A stretch of 64,000 nt of DNA, from the NCBI GenBank assembly GCA_037974665.1, contig CM075772.1:36743052-36807051 (forward strand). Reading direction: 5' to 3'. The DNA comes from Ehretia macrophylla. Lineage: Eukaryota > Streptophyta > Magnoliopsida > Boraginales > Ehretiaceae. Shown here piece by piece: positions 1 to 11,580 of the stretch. Each line of letters opens with the position of its first letter. The stretch's first letter is position 1. Below the pieces are notes generated by a model. That model was not told the origin of the DNA. It saw only the letters and a list, made by a program, of their open reading frames with translations, and searched no databases. The position numbers were made by a program, and so were the translations under genes.

Positions 1-2944
1 TACCTACCTGCGAGTAAGAGAAGAAGGTGACCCCAAGATCGATCTTCGCCAAGCTAGCATTTTCAAAAGTTGACTCCTGGCTATGCCTGACGCTCATGAT
101 AAAGTTAGTTGATAGACCGATGTGATTGAGAATGCTTCTTTTCCAGGCTCCTCCGATGGTAGTGGAAGCTCTTGTTCTTGTTGGTTTTGTTGAAAGTAAC
201 TATTTACTGTTTTTAGACGAGACAAAATGTCTTCTCAGACAGATAAAGGTTTTTTCGGGTTTCCTATGGAAAGCTTATCGGCTCACTTTGTTCCAAACCT
301 TTTCTTATGTATGGGATTTCAAGTAGAATCAACTGGTACTGACTTAGAATTGTCCTCGACTACCTTCTTATTTACTTGTTGAGTACTACTGGGCAAAGAC
401 TTTTTTATATGATTATATGGTATGGAACTTACTAGCTTCCCTTGAGAAGCTGCATTTTTGGGGTTGGGCATTCTTAGGCATGATAGACCAGGAGTAGGTT
501 AAGGTAAGACCTTTTTATATTCAATTTCTCTTACAGACGAAATCCATAGTTGGCTTGGTCATAACTAGTAGTAGCTCCGATTACTGTTGGAATCAGTGGA
601 ATCATCTCACTGGGACTTACAAACCATCTCTTTTTCGGTCCAAGACTACTCGAGTTATTTCGTTCTAGCTACATGAATCCTAAGCTTTGGTTCCGAGATT
701 GGGTAGAGGAGCAGACGGGGAGGTGATGGTAGTGAAGACCCCAGGTAGGGAGAGCCAGGAAACAAAAAGAGGTAGGAAGCCTGCAATTAGTTTCACTCCT
801 AAAGAAGTAGAGGACAAAGAAGAAGGTGATGCTAGAGTTCCAGTCTTATTCTTTTTTTTTTTGAAAATGGAGGATCGGATCATCGAGCAGATCATAGATA
901 ATAGGCTTACAGTAGACCTTAGTGGCCTACCTTGCAACTATAGAAGGTGGTAGCTCCTACCTTCTAGTGGAGAAGGAAAAGGTACCCCAGCCTTAAGGTT
1001 GAGGACCTTGTAAAAGATAGCTATGGTGTACCATACCCGAAGCTAATTGAGAATTGAGATGGCTTTCGGATCAAGGCAAGGGAGATAGGCTACACCGTGC
1101 TGAATGAAAAGGTTTTCCCTATTCCCATTAAATTTGTAGAAAAAAATCCCCACCTATTGTCTTCCAACTAGAATTTAGTAGTTTTGGTTTTGCTCCTCGT
1201 TCCTGGGCTCATGCGCTTTTAGGAGGAAGAGTTATATCTGGCGCATATGAGCTGTTGATGTCGCATATCAGTTGTTTAGAATTGGATATGGTATCTAAGA
1301 ATATAAAGATGTCTATGTTATCTTTAACAGATCGGTTTCGGGGCTGTATCCACCTTGGAAAGTAAGCACTATTCGCTTTCAAATGCGTAGCGCACTCTTC
1401 GCTATGAAGGTAGAAAAGTATCTTGAAATAGTCGATTTAGTAGCCTGCTTTCTTTCTTCGGGTATGAACTCCTCCCTTGAAGAAGGCCCATGTTATGGAA
1501 ATTCCACCCGGAGGGTATAGTTACTATAACTAATAAGAAGCATAGAAAAGTAAGTGTAGAATAATAGAATCTCTTATTAGCTTATGAAGGAATTTATTAG
1601 CTCGACCTATAGGGAGAGGAAAGGACCCATTTAAACAAAGTTCTAATTCCCCGTGGTAGACAAGACTCGAGTCAACACTACTAAACCAAAATGATCATGG
1701 GACGGAATACCCCTAATTGGGCGACAAAATGGACCTTTACCTGAAGCGTAAAACTAATTCTATGACGCTACCATGCCCACAAAGGCGAATGAAATAACAT
1801 ATATAGATAGAAATTGCTATTGATACAATTGTACGAAAGTTGTCTAGTGATCCGACGGTGCCGATTAGAAGGTCTCTCGCCCAACGGATATTCTTTAGGT
1901 GTTCCGTGAGAGGGGCAAGAGTGAATAAATACCAATAGAAGTACTATATAAACCTTTCAGAACCTTAGTCCTATGAGAGCTTCAAGAAAGCTTTATAACG
2001 ATCGTTGACAAAGCCTAAAATAGAAATATAAGATCACTTTATTGAAAAATAGCGTATCGTATAGAAAGTGAAGAAAAAGCACTTCGAGGCGCTACCCTTT
2101 TACAACAAGGGGAAGTCCAGGAGATTGAAAGAGCACCCTCTGTAACCCGTTCCTCGAAAATTGGAGCACTTGGTCATCGAAATCCAAGAAAGCCATACCC
2201 CGAGCTATCGGACAAGAAAACTCATTTTCGCACTTGCTTGCTAGTGAGCAGAGTCTCTTTGAAGAGCTCATTGAGCGCAAGAAAAGGCTTGCCTCAGAGT
2301 TTCAATTTGATTTCTTTATATAAATTCCTGAAGAGTTCCCTTCGCCCTCATCAGAACAAAGCTATGCCAAAACCAAAGATGCCTCGCTAGTGTAACTCTT
2401 GATATTCATAGAATATCTTCCTCTCCGACGGAAGTTTTTCTTTGGCGTGTGCATCAATTTCAAGAATGTTCGGAAAGCCCTTCTACGCGGGCTAGAAGAT
2501 CGGTTCCCCATTTCTCATGTGGATAGAATTAGAGTACTGATCGAAGCAGATGTACCATTGAAGCTTCGAACAATCTATATACTTTCAATTAGCGAGCTGA
2601 TTGAAATGAAGATAGGATGAATTCTATCCAGGGAATCAAAACAAAGACTAAGGCGATCTCCACATGAGAAAAAGACAGTCATGATTAGAATTGGATTTGG
2701 TGACTGCTTTATCTATAGTTGGGGATGAGCTGATGACCATGCTACACACGTAGGTCTTCTTTGAGATTGGCCTACAAAGCCTGCCCTGAGTATAATCCCC
2801 CGTCAGGATAGAGAAAGTAAGATGTGTGTCTCGATCATGACAACTGAATCACGGCCGTACGATATATTTTTTCCGGGGTCTCGTTCATGCGGATATGAAA
2901 TTTGAAGACCAATGAAGAATCCCAACCCACCAGATTCGTTCGTC
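1..2944. other. Mitochondrial-type intergenic DNA, no gene recognised
   Basis: I found no recognisable gene, tRNA or rRNA here. Base composition and short open frames resemble the other mitochondrial-type stretches of the window, and the stretch continues directly into the one at 16380 once the retrotransposon between them is removed. Small frames at 687-953 and 2399-2620 have no family signature I recognise. The assignment to mitochondrial origin is an inference from continuity with the nad5-bearing segment. Confidence 0.45.
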
Positions 2945-2949
2945 AACTT

Positions 2950-5207
2950 TGTCATGCCCTGACCCGACCCCACAAATGGCCAAGCCCGGACCCGACACAC
3001 GGACAGAGTCTCCTCTGTACCGTGGACGATCCGAAAACCCTACATTCAACATAATATTCGCGAAAACCACAATAAACATTTGAAACAAGTCAACTTTCTT
3101 TTAGAAACATACATCTTCTCATTAACCAGCTTTGCAACCAAAATGTCATGAATAATATACAAGTACTTATGCCACTAAGCAGTAAACCATTAGCATGCAG
3201 TTCTTACTAGTCACGTGAGTATATCTTTACAACTTTACAACCTTTAAACTTTTACAACAAAAGACCATAGAGGCCTCAAAATATAAATTACATACAACGC
3301 TACAAGCCTCAAAATGAAGCGTCAACCTAGCAGGATACACAGCAAGTATGGTCCCCACAAAAGACTGGCAACCAACCACCAGCTAAGCAAAGAAAGTGCC
3401 ATCAAGGAAACACCTCCACTTGCTCCACATCCTCAATTACCTCAATAGGATCCGCTTCAACTACTCCTGTAAAATATAGTATAGAAAGGAATGAGCAAAA
3501 ACTATTGCTCATCGAGGGTAATTGGTCTCAAGGACGGAGGTGAGAGGAGAATGCGATGCAAATAGTCAAGTAGATCAATCAATCATTATATGAGATACAA
3601 GCAAAGCCAGCAATAAATCAAGACAAGCATTAAGGCTATAATCATTCAATTAAAAGATACAATTCACTTTCCACGAGCAACTATCAATCACGAATCCATT
3701 GACGACGCGCCGACCCAAACACCTTATAACTTTAGTTTGGAATACCCCGGAAGTATCCAATCAATTCTACGACCCAAATTTCCCTGGGAGGCAACCCAAG
3801 CAAGAAAGGGAATAGGACATGGAGCTAGGACAACCAACCTTGGCAACCCGAGGCTACCCAGAGAGGCCCATCACACCGCCCCTGACTCTATGAATGCAAT
3901 ACAATATACAATGCAACAATCAAGCAATCGAGCAATACAGCCACACGTGGGAGAATAACAAAGTAGGTTACTCTTGCACGCAATAGCAATAGTTAGCAAA
4001 CGTTTCAATCATAACCAACTTTAACAAGCATAATAAGCAACAATAAGCATTCTACAAGCATAACACTATGAAAACCAACAAAAACACAAAACGACCCCAG
4101 CTTTCAAAACGCTACTACTTCCAAACGAGCCACGAGTTTTAGAAACTGACTTTACCATTCTTCCTAAGTCACCATAAGGCACGTCTAAAGACCACGAAAC
4201 CCTACTTTACCCTAGAATTCCCGCAAAGCCCCGATTTCTTCCTTTGCTCATTTGAACTATAACTACACCAAAAGTGCTTCCATGGCCTCCCGAGACAACT
4301 CCATCACGCAAAATGAGGAAACGCTAAACTCGACCGAAACGACCCCAACATGTACCAAGCCATTTTTTTCCATTTTTCCATTACACAACCCAAACAAATC
4401 ATGTATTTAGGCATTCTAGCATATCTAGCATCTTTTCACATCAACAAAACACAAAACGGAGCAACTTTTACGAAACAGAGGTTTACTATTCATAATTTAC
4501 TATTCTATTGTCAATTTAAATTGCAATTTCGATATTCAACCGCAGAAAATGCTAAAAAGCTACAAATACATGTTCTACAATTGTCAAGGAGCATTCTTCA
4601 AGCATCAAAATGGATAAAATAACGATCTACGCATAATTCCTAAAAATTAAAGTTTGTATATCAAACATTCAAATGCGCAAATAAAGATGCTTCCCTCACC
4701 TTAAATGCTCCTAGACGCTAGGAAAACCACTCTGGAAGCCTCGGAAACAACCCCGTGCAAGCTCTCGCGAAGTTTTGAAGATTGAATGTTGAAAATGTTT
4801 TTTTTTTCCCTTTGAAGTTTCGGCCTCCCCTCTTTTTTTCAGCTTTCTTTGTTTTATTTCTTATGTATTATGCTTAAATAAGATGACAAGCTAAGTCAAT
4901 GGTCAAGGCTTTGGTCAAAGGTTACTTAAGTTGGTCAAATAAGCTTATTTCTTGCATTTTAAGGCTAAAACAACTAATACAAATCTAATTCTAGTTAACA
5001 ACAACTAAAATATTAAAATTAAAACACTAAATACTAGTTTTCACTATTTGCTGAGGACTAGAAAACGCTCTCTAGCTATCGCTCTTGAAATGCAATGCAC
5101 TTTGCGACAATAAAAGAATAACAATTAAATTTCAAAGAATTTAAGAAAAAATATAATTTTCAGAAAAATAAACAGAAAAATTTAACGTTTCGGGCTCGGG
5201 TATTACA
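2950..5207 (-). repeat. 3' LTR of the gypsy element
   Basis: It begins TGTCATGCCCTGACCC on the plus strand and ends GGGCTCGGGTATTACA; both ends match the second LTR at 14084-16374 apart from scattered substitutions and small indels. On the element's own strand it starts TGTAATACCCGAGCCC. Short frames inside it (for example 4350-4622) recur in the other LTR and are not genes. Confidence 0.93.
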
Positions 5208-5243
5208 CCCTTTCCCCCTTAAAACAATTGCGTCCACGCAATT
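5208..5243 (-). other. Polypurine tract and conserved palindrome of the gypsy element
   Basis: Next to the 3' LTR, the minus strand carries a purine-rich run (5208-5220), the expected primer for plus-strand DNA synthesis. A few bases upstream is the palindrome AATTGCGtccaCGCAATT (5226-5243), which overlaps the end of pol. The same palindrome-plus-tract arrangement recurs in the non-coding elements of this window. Confidence 0.8.
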
Positions 5244-5629
5244 CTTACCTGGTCGACAAACAACTCCGGATACTGACTCCGAACCTGGTCTTCTCTTTCC
5301 CAAGTTGTTTCCTCAAACCCGTGATGATTCCACAAAACATTTACCAACGGAATACTCTTCCTGCGAAGTTCCTGAACTTTTCGATCCACAATTCGAATTG
5401 GGCTCTCCTCATAAGTTAACTTTTCCTCAATTTGCAAAGGTTCTGGTTCAAGTACATGTGAAAGATCTGGATGATATTTCCTTAACATTGACATGTGGAA
5501 CACATCGTGCAGTCTCGACAAGCTCAGAGGTAAAGCTAACCGATAAGCCAAAGGACCCAGCTTTTCGGTGATCTCAAAGGGACCCACATACCTGGGACTA
5601 AGTTTCCCGCTCTTACCGTGCCAAATCAA
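5219..5629 (-). pseudogene. Integrase C-terminus and chromodomain-like tail of gypsy pol (decayed)
   Basis: Open frame of 136 codons. It starts in the post-integrase GPF-type module (LSPRYVGPFEITEKLGPLAY, residues about 10-30), followed by a DVFHMSMLRKYHPD segment and ends with a chromodomain-like stretch (LRRKSIPLVNVLWNHHGFEETTW) and EREDQVRSQYPELF. These are family hallmarks of plant chromoviruses; the tail would help target integration to chromatin. The frame is separated from the integrase core by two stops near 5630-5722, so it is a fragment of one decayed polyprotein. Confidence 0.88.
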
Positions 5630-6559
5630 CCCCTATCGACGAGAAATCTTAAGAAACACCCGATCTCCCAAAGCAAACTCAAGATCCCGACAGTGCTTAT
5701 CCGTATAACTCTTCTAACGACTCTAAGCTGTAAGCATACACTGGCGAATAAGGTGAACATTATCCACCATCTTAATCATCTCAAGTAACACAGTCGAATC
5801 AACTGTTCTCATCTCTCCAACCTCTTCCCAATATAATGGGGATCTGCATTTACGACTATACAATGCCTCATAGGGAGCCATACCTATAGTAGATTGATAA
5901 CTATTATTGTAGGCAAACTCCGCTAAAGGAAAAAACTTCTCCCAATTCTTCCCAAAGTCTAACACATATGCCCGAAGGATGTCTTCCAAGATCCTGATGG
6001 TTCTCTTAGACTGGCCATCAGTTTGTGGATGGTGTGCAGTACTGAAGCTCAACTTAGTTCCCATGGCCTCTTGCATCTTCTACCAAAAACGAGATCTAAA
6101 TCTGGGATCTCTATCTGACACTATACTCTGTGGCACCCCATGAAGTCTCACAATATTAGCAACATAAAGCTCAGCTAGTTTATCAAGGCTATCATGTTTG
6201 TTCACGGGAATAAAATGTGAAACCTTAGTCAATCGGTCCACAACAATCCAAACGGAATCACATCCTCTTGGAGATCTCGGAAGATCGGTCACAAGGTCCA
6301 TTGTTACATGCACCCACTTCTATTACGGAATCGACAACGGTTATAGAAGCCCGACTGGCCTCTGATGCTCAACTTTAACTCTCTGGCAAGTTAAACACCT
6401 GGATATATACCCACTAATCTCGCTCTTCATATTGTTCCACCAGAAGTGTTGTTTCAAATCTCTATACATTTTAGTACTGCCTGGGTGAATCATATATCTT
6501 GAATTATGTGCCTCAGACAGAATCTTATTCTTCAAAGTCGGATTACCAGGAATACACAC
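5630..6559 (-). pseudogene. Integrase region of gypsy pol (decayed)
   Basis: The zinc-binding HHCC module is visible in 6341-6559 (H...H...CLTC), the first catalytic aspartate in the TMDLVTDLP segment, the second in IVSDRDPRF (6080-6313), and the third catalytic position in the block at 5723-6076. In the third block the motif reads DGQSKRT, where the family has a glutamate before RT, so the catalytic Glu has become Lys, a G->A change on the coding strand. Stops separate the segments at about 6077, 6314-6340 and 5720. Function would have been cDNA integration; the copy is dead. Confidence 0.9.
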
Positions 6560-7236
6560 TCTGTCCCTGAATCTAAAGATACCATCTTCATGTAATTTAA
6601 ACTCCGACTTTCCCCTTTTGCTTTTTCTTGGATTTTCAAGATGTGAGGATCAATTTTATGAGCCTCTTTGATTTGTGTTAGCAATCCCGACTGAATTTGT
6701 AAGCTAGCAAATCGAATCCCTACCTCAGTAGCTTCTGGCATCCATGAACAAATTTCCTCCAAAGTTTCCCAATCCTTGATAATTAGACTTTCAATAGTAG
6801 CCTTTCGGCTCAAAGTATCTGCAACAACATTTGCCTTACTTGGCACGTAGTTTATAGAACAATTGTAGCCACTTAATAGCTCTAGCCATCTTCGTTGCCT
6901 CATATTCAGATCGTTTTGTGAAAATAAATATTTGAGACTCTTATGGTTAGTAAAAATTTCAAATCTGCTACCCCACAAGTAATGACGCCACTTCTTTAAA
7001 GCAAACACAACTGCAGCTAACTCAAGATCATGTGTAAGGTAATTGATTTCATATGGTTTTAACTTCTTAGAAGTATAGGCAATCACTTTACCATTCTGCA
7101 TTAAAACACAGCCCAAACCTTCTTTAGATGCATCACTGTAGACAACAAAGTTTTTTGTACCCTCAGGTAAAGCTAGAATAGGAGCTGTAGTTAGTCTCTT
7201 CTTCAGTTCTTGGAAACTGGATTCACATTTAGCATC
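6532..7236 (-). pseudogene. RNase H region of gypsy pol (decayed)
   Basis: The reading runs through SDASK (near 7130), then [38 protein letters not shown] and [10 protein letters not shown], all RNase H landmarks of Ty3/gypsy pol. The segment normally reading TDHKSL reads TNHKSL here, so one catalytic aspartate is replaced by asparagine (G->A). The frame merges into the integrase linker. RNase H would remove the RNA strand during reverse transcription. Confidence 0.9.
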
Positions 7237-8403
7237 CTAGTTGTAAGTAACTTTTTTTCGAGTCAACTGGCTTAAAGGTCCAAAAATTTTGGAAAAGTCT
7301 TTAACAAACCTCCGATAGTAACCTGCCAACCCCAGAAAGCTACGAATCTCTGACACCATTTCAGGTCTCTTCCAAGACGAAACAACTTCAATCTTAGCTT
7401 GGTCTACTGAAATTCCTTGATGTGAAATGATATGTCCCAGAAAAGATATTTGATTCAACTAGAATTTGCACTTGCTGAATTTAGCAAAAAACTTGTTTTC
7501 TTGCAAAGCCTGTAGCACAATCTTCAAATGTTGTTCATGTTCAGCCTCATTCTTAGAGTATACTAAAATGTCGTCAATAAAGATTACGACAAATTGATCA
7601 AGATAAGGTCGAAAGATCCTCCGCATTAAGTCCATGAATGCGGCTGGTGCATTTGTCAATCCAAACGGTAACACAACAAATTCATACTGGCCATATCTAG
7701 TCCTGAATGCCGTCTTAGGTATATTATCACTCTGAATCCTGAGTTGATAGTAACCCTGCCTCAAGTCAAATTTGGAGTAAACACTTGCACCCTGCAATTG
7801 GTCAAACAATTCTTCAATCAACGGCAAGGGGTATTTGTTCTTAATCGTGACTTGATTAAGTCCCCTGTAATCGATACATAACTGTAGCGTGCCGTCTTTC
7901 TTTCTCACAAACAATACTGGCGCACCCCACGGTGAAGAACTAGGTTGTATAAACGCTTTCTCAAGCAAGTTCTAAAGCTGAATTTTCAATTCCTGAAGTT
8001 CGGCCGGTGGCATTCTATAAGGACTTCTAGAAATTGGCGCAGTGCCCAGCATAAGATCAATCACAAATTCAATCTCCCTATTCGGTGGTAAACCCCGTAA
8101 TTCCTCGGGAAATACACTAGGGAAGTCTTTAACAATTGGAACCTCATTCAAATTCAACTTATTAGTAGGTTGATTGATTAGATAAGCTAGGTCAGCTTCA
8201 CAACCTTTATTCAACAACTTAGAAGCCTTGATTGATGATAAAAGGGGTATTCGGGCAGCCATGCAGTTCCTAACAATCTCTAGTACCGGTAGGTCAGGAA
8301 TCTGAAGATAAACAATTTTTGTTCTACAATCCAATTGAGCATAGTATTTCCCCAACCAGTCCATTTCCAAAATGATTTCAAAGTCACGGAAGGGGAGTAT
8401 AAT
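7237..8403 (-). pseudogene. Protease-RT linker and reverse transcriptase of gypsy pol (decayed)
   Basis: 7972-8403 contains the linker with the MDWL motif and VFPEELRGLPPNREIEF. 7459-7968 is the RT core: [16 protein letters not shown], a [11 protein letters not shown] block, [16 protein letters not shown] and the catalytic FIDDILVYS. 7237-7458 is the thumb/connection part ([29 protein letters not shown]). Stops at about 7969, 7456 and 7234 replace residues that are glutamine or tryptophan in relatives. The catalytic aspartates are preserved. The upstream end is cut by the solo LTR inserted at 8404. Confidence 0.93.
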
Positions 8404-11245
8404 TGTAACACCCCAATCCCTCTCGAGACTGAGAGTTCTATCAATCAATCTAATCGTAACCCAATTCCAAACCCGGGCATAAAATTTAGGGAAAACGGAT
8501 GGAGTCTCCCCTGTTTCTAGGCAAAATGCAAAAACCTGTAACAGCATATAAGTGGACCAGTACCGTGTCCAACCATTCAAACACCTCAAGGCCATCCGAG
8601 CCTTGTTTCTCAACAAGTGAACACAAGTAAATATACATTTCCAGTTTAAATGCTAACCTATCTCTTTTAATCTTTGACAAATACATTCATGCTTGGCAAC
8701 TAAACTATACTAACTTATTGCATAAAATAGACTATCATACCATTCTAACACTTTTCCTTTGGACATTACAAATATGCATTGAAGTTAAACTATACTATCT
8801 GAATACATAAACTAGCTTATCATACCACTTCAATAATCTAGTAAAACTTAAATTACATTCCTTTTAACATTACATACATACAACACATGAAACATACATC
8901 TTTGCATCTTTGACAACTCAAGCCACATAGCACGCAAGATAACTCTTCAAGCATGATCTTTTACGTAACCACAAACTTTCCAGCTAACATGGCAATTTCC
9001 TGAAATGTGGTGGTGAGGAGTAAGTATACTCAACACGTATACTCAGTGAGGGCAAGACAGTTATCGGGGTGGAGAAAAAGAATATCGTGCAATGCAAATA
9101 AGGCGGTTAGGCAATATAACTGACAAGTAAGCATTCAATATAAACAATCAATACAATAAACAATCAATAAAAGCATTAACACAACCATTCAAAGCTATAC
9201 CACACTCTGAAGGCTATGGTTCACTTATACGAGCAATGTACCATGCGATTCGATTCCACGAGCATTATATCAATCTCGAGCTTGATGTTGACAATGATGA
9301 CAATAAGCGCGGAACCACCTTATAACTTCTACTGGGTGTACTCCGTATGTACCTCGACACATCTACGACCCAAATCTCCAAGGGCGGCATCCCTAGCGAG
9401 AATGGGAATATGACATGGAGCTAGAGCAACCCAACCCTGTCAGCCCGAGACTACCTAGAGAGGCCATCACTCACGCGCCTGGCACTATGCAATGCAATAC
9501 GAGACACAGAGCAATAAACGAGAAATAGCACGAAAGTGTAGATTAGTGGCGATAAATGAGATATCAAGCATTTACAATCAACATTAGCATCCAATTAACT
9601 TTTCAAGCATAACTATCATTAATAGCAACAAGAACACCAATTAAACAAGTAACAACAGTTCAAACACGAAAACGATAAATATTACTATTCAATCTCTAAC
9701 TTCCAAAGGCAATTACGAGCAAATGAGCTGCGGGATTAGGAAACCGATTTCACTTAGGCACTAAAAGGCACGTTTCTATGTCACTAAACCTCACTTTCCC
9801 AACCGAAGCCCGAAAGTCCACCTACTGCGTTTGAACTACAGCTATGCTAATCGGTCACTCAATCAACGCCACGACAGCGCCAAAAGTGCTTCCATGCCCT
9901 CAATTGCAAAACCCCCAACTCAATTCGAGCACGGTCAACTTTTGGTCAAACGGCCCCTTTACGTTTCTTTGTCTAATTTTCAATTTTAACAAAGGCTGGT
10001 CCGTTTTTATTGCACATTTTATCTTTCTATCATTAATGACACCTATCCAAATCAAGAATTTGCAATTCAGATCAAAATCCGAAATTCTAGGGTTTTAGTA
10101 TTCAAAATCACTATTTATTATTTTTTCCAAATTTCAAATACGCAATTTTAGCTGTAAAAATTGCTAAATAACTAACAAGTAATGCTCTATGATCATTATA
10201 GAACCTAATTCAAGCTACAAAAGGCATTTAAACACAATATATAACAAATCTAAGAAATTGAAACAAAATTCAAATTCGAATATAAATGCACAAGAACATG
10301 AAAACCCTCACAGAGATTGAAGACCAAGACCCGCAAGGACTTGAGCCACGACCTCCGAGCAATTCTATGCATGATTGTAGAAGAAAATGCAAGTAAAATC
10401 ATTTCTTTTTCCTCCTTGGGAGCTTTGGCCAAGCAAGGGACAAAATGGCCATTTTGCAATTTGTTTTGTTTGATTTTTGCCTTGTTTTATTATTTAAAAG
10501 GTGACAAATGGGCATTTTGGTCATTTTGCAAAGTCAAGCTTAATTTAAAATTGGTCAAATAAACTTATTTTGATGCCATTTAATCTAATTCAAGTTATAA
10601 CAATGCAATTAGATGGAAAACAACTAAAACTAGCTAAATTAAACTAGAAACGCTATTCACGAAGTTCGGGAAATATTTCTCTAATTCTCATTTTTGAAAT
10701 GCTACGATCGAACGGTCAATAAACGATCGCTAATCAAATGATGAGAAATAATATAAAACTATAATTTTTTTGAAAAGTAGAATAGTGGAATAGTTTAAAA
10801 TTCACTCCGGCTTAGAGTTACTTTTCTCATTTATTTGAAAACCGAATAATTTTAATGCAAGACAATTAAAACCGATTATTAAAATAATCAAAACAATCAA
10901 AATAATCAATATTCATTTTAAAATAATTAATTTAGCTATTTCTAGAATATTTTAAAGAATTAGGAAATTAATGTTAAGATACAAATGAATAAGTTAATAT
11001 AAACACATAATCAGATGCAATTAAATACTAACATTTAAGATGACACTTAATTAAATACAAGAAAGTAAATCCAATTTCTATAAATAATAAAAATAGGTGA
11101 TAATATTTTAGTTAATCATTATAAAAATTACTGAATGCTTCTAAAAGAAATATCAAAATAGTGCAAAATGGATTATTAACTAATTAAGCTTTTAATTAAA
11201 TGCAGTTAAATGCTATTAATTGCATGCCGGGTTCGAGTTATCACA
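8404..11245 (-). mobile_element. Nested solo LTR (family of the LARD at 23343) inside gypsy pol
   Basis: A 2842-bp sequence with TG...CA ends flanked by a perfect 5-bp duplication ATAAT (8399-8403 and 11246-11250). Its plus-strand start (TGTAACACCCCAATCCCTC) and end (GGGTTCGAGTTATCACA) are the reverse complements of the ends of the LTRs at 23343-26123 and 27856-30625. No primer-binding site, internal region or second LTR is present. It splits the gypsy pol between the protease and the RT linker. The simplest history is insertion of a full element followed by LTR-LTR recombination. Confidence 0.9.
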
Positions 11246-11250
11246 ATAAT

Positions 11251-11580
11251 TAAATCAGCAGGAAATTTACGGTCCTCAATGCATATAACACAAGATTTGC
11301 AAATAGACTCAGTAACAAATTTCGCACCCAAAGGCGTACTAACTTCAACTTTATGTGGCAGTTTATCAATGCAAACATTCACAAATCATGCACATGCAGG
11401 AGTTATAAACGAATGCGTAGCTCCGGGATCATTCAAAACTTTAACTAGCTGAGTATTGAGAAGAAAGGTACCTTCCACTATTGTTGTAGTATCGGGTAGC
11501 TCCTCCGCATCTAGTGTAAAGACTCTAGCCTGAACCCTCTGTGCTGGACCTGCACTTGTAGCTCGGTTCTGCACACCCTG
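11251..11580 (-). pseudogene. Aspartic protease region of the gypsy element (decayed)
   Basis: Minus-strand translation contains VEGTFLLNTQLVKVLNDPGATHSFI, the flap-less retropepsin active-site segment of Ty3/gypsy elements. The active site reads DPG where relatives have DSG or DTG, so this copy is probably altered at the catalytic triad. An in-frame TGA follows soon after. The fragment is bounded by the two nested LTRs and continues across the ATAAT duplication into the linker upstream of RT. Confidence 0.82.
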
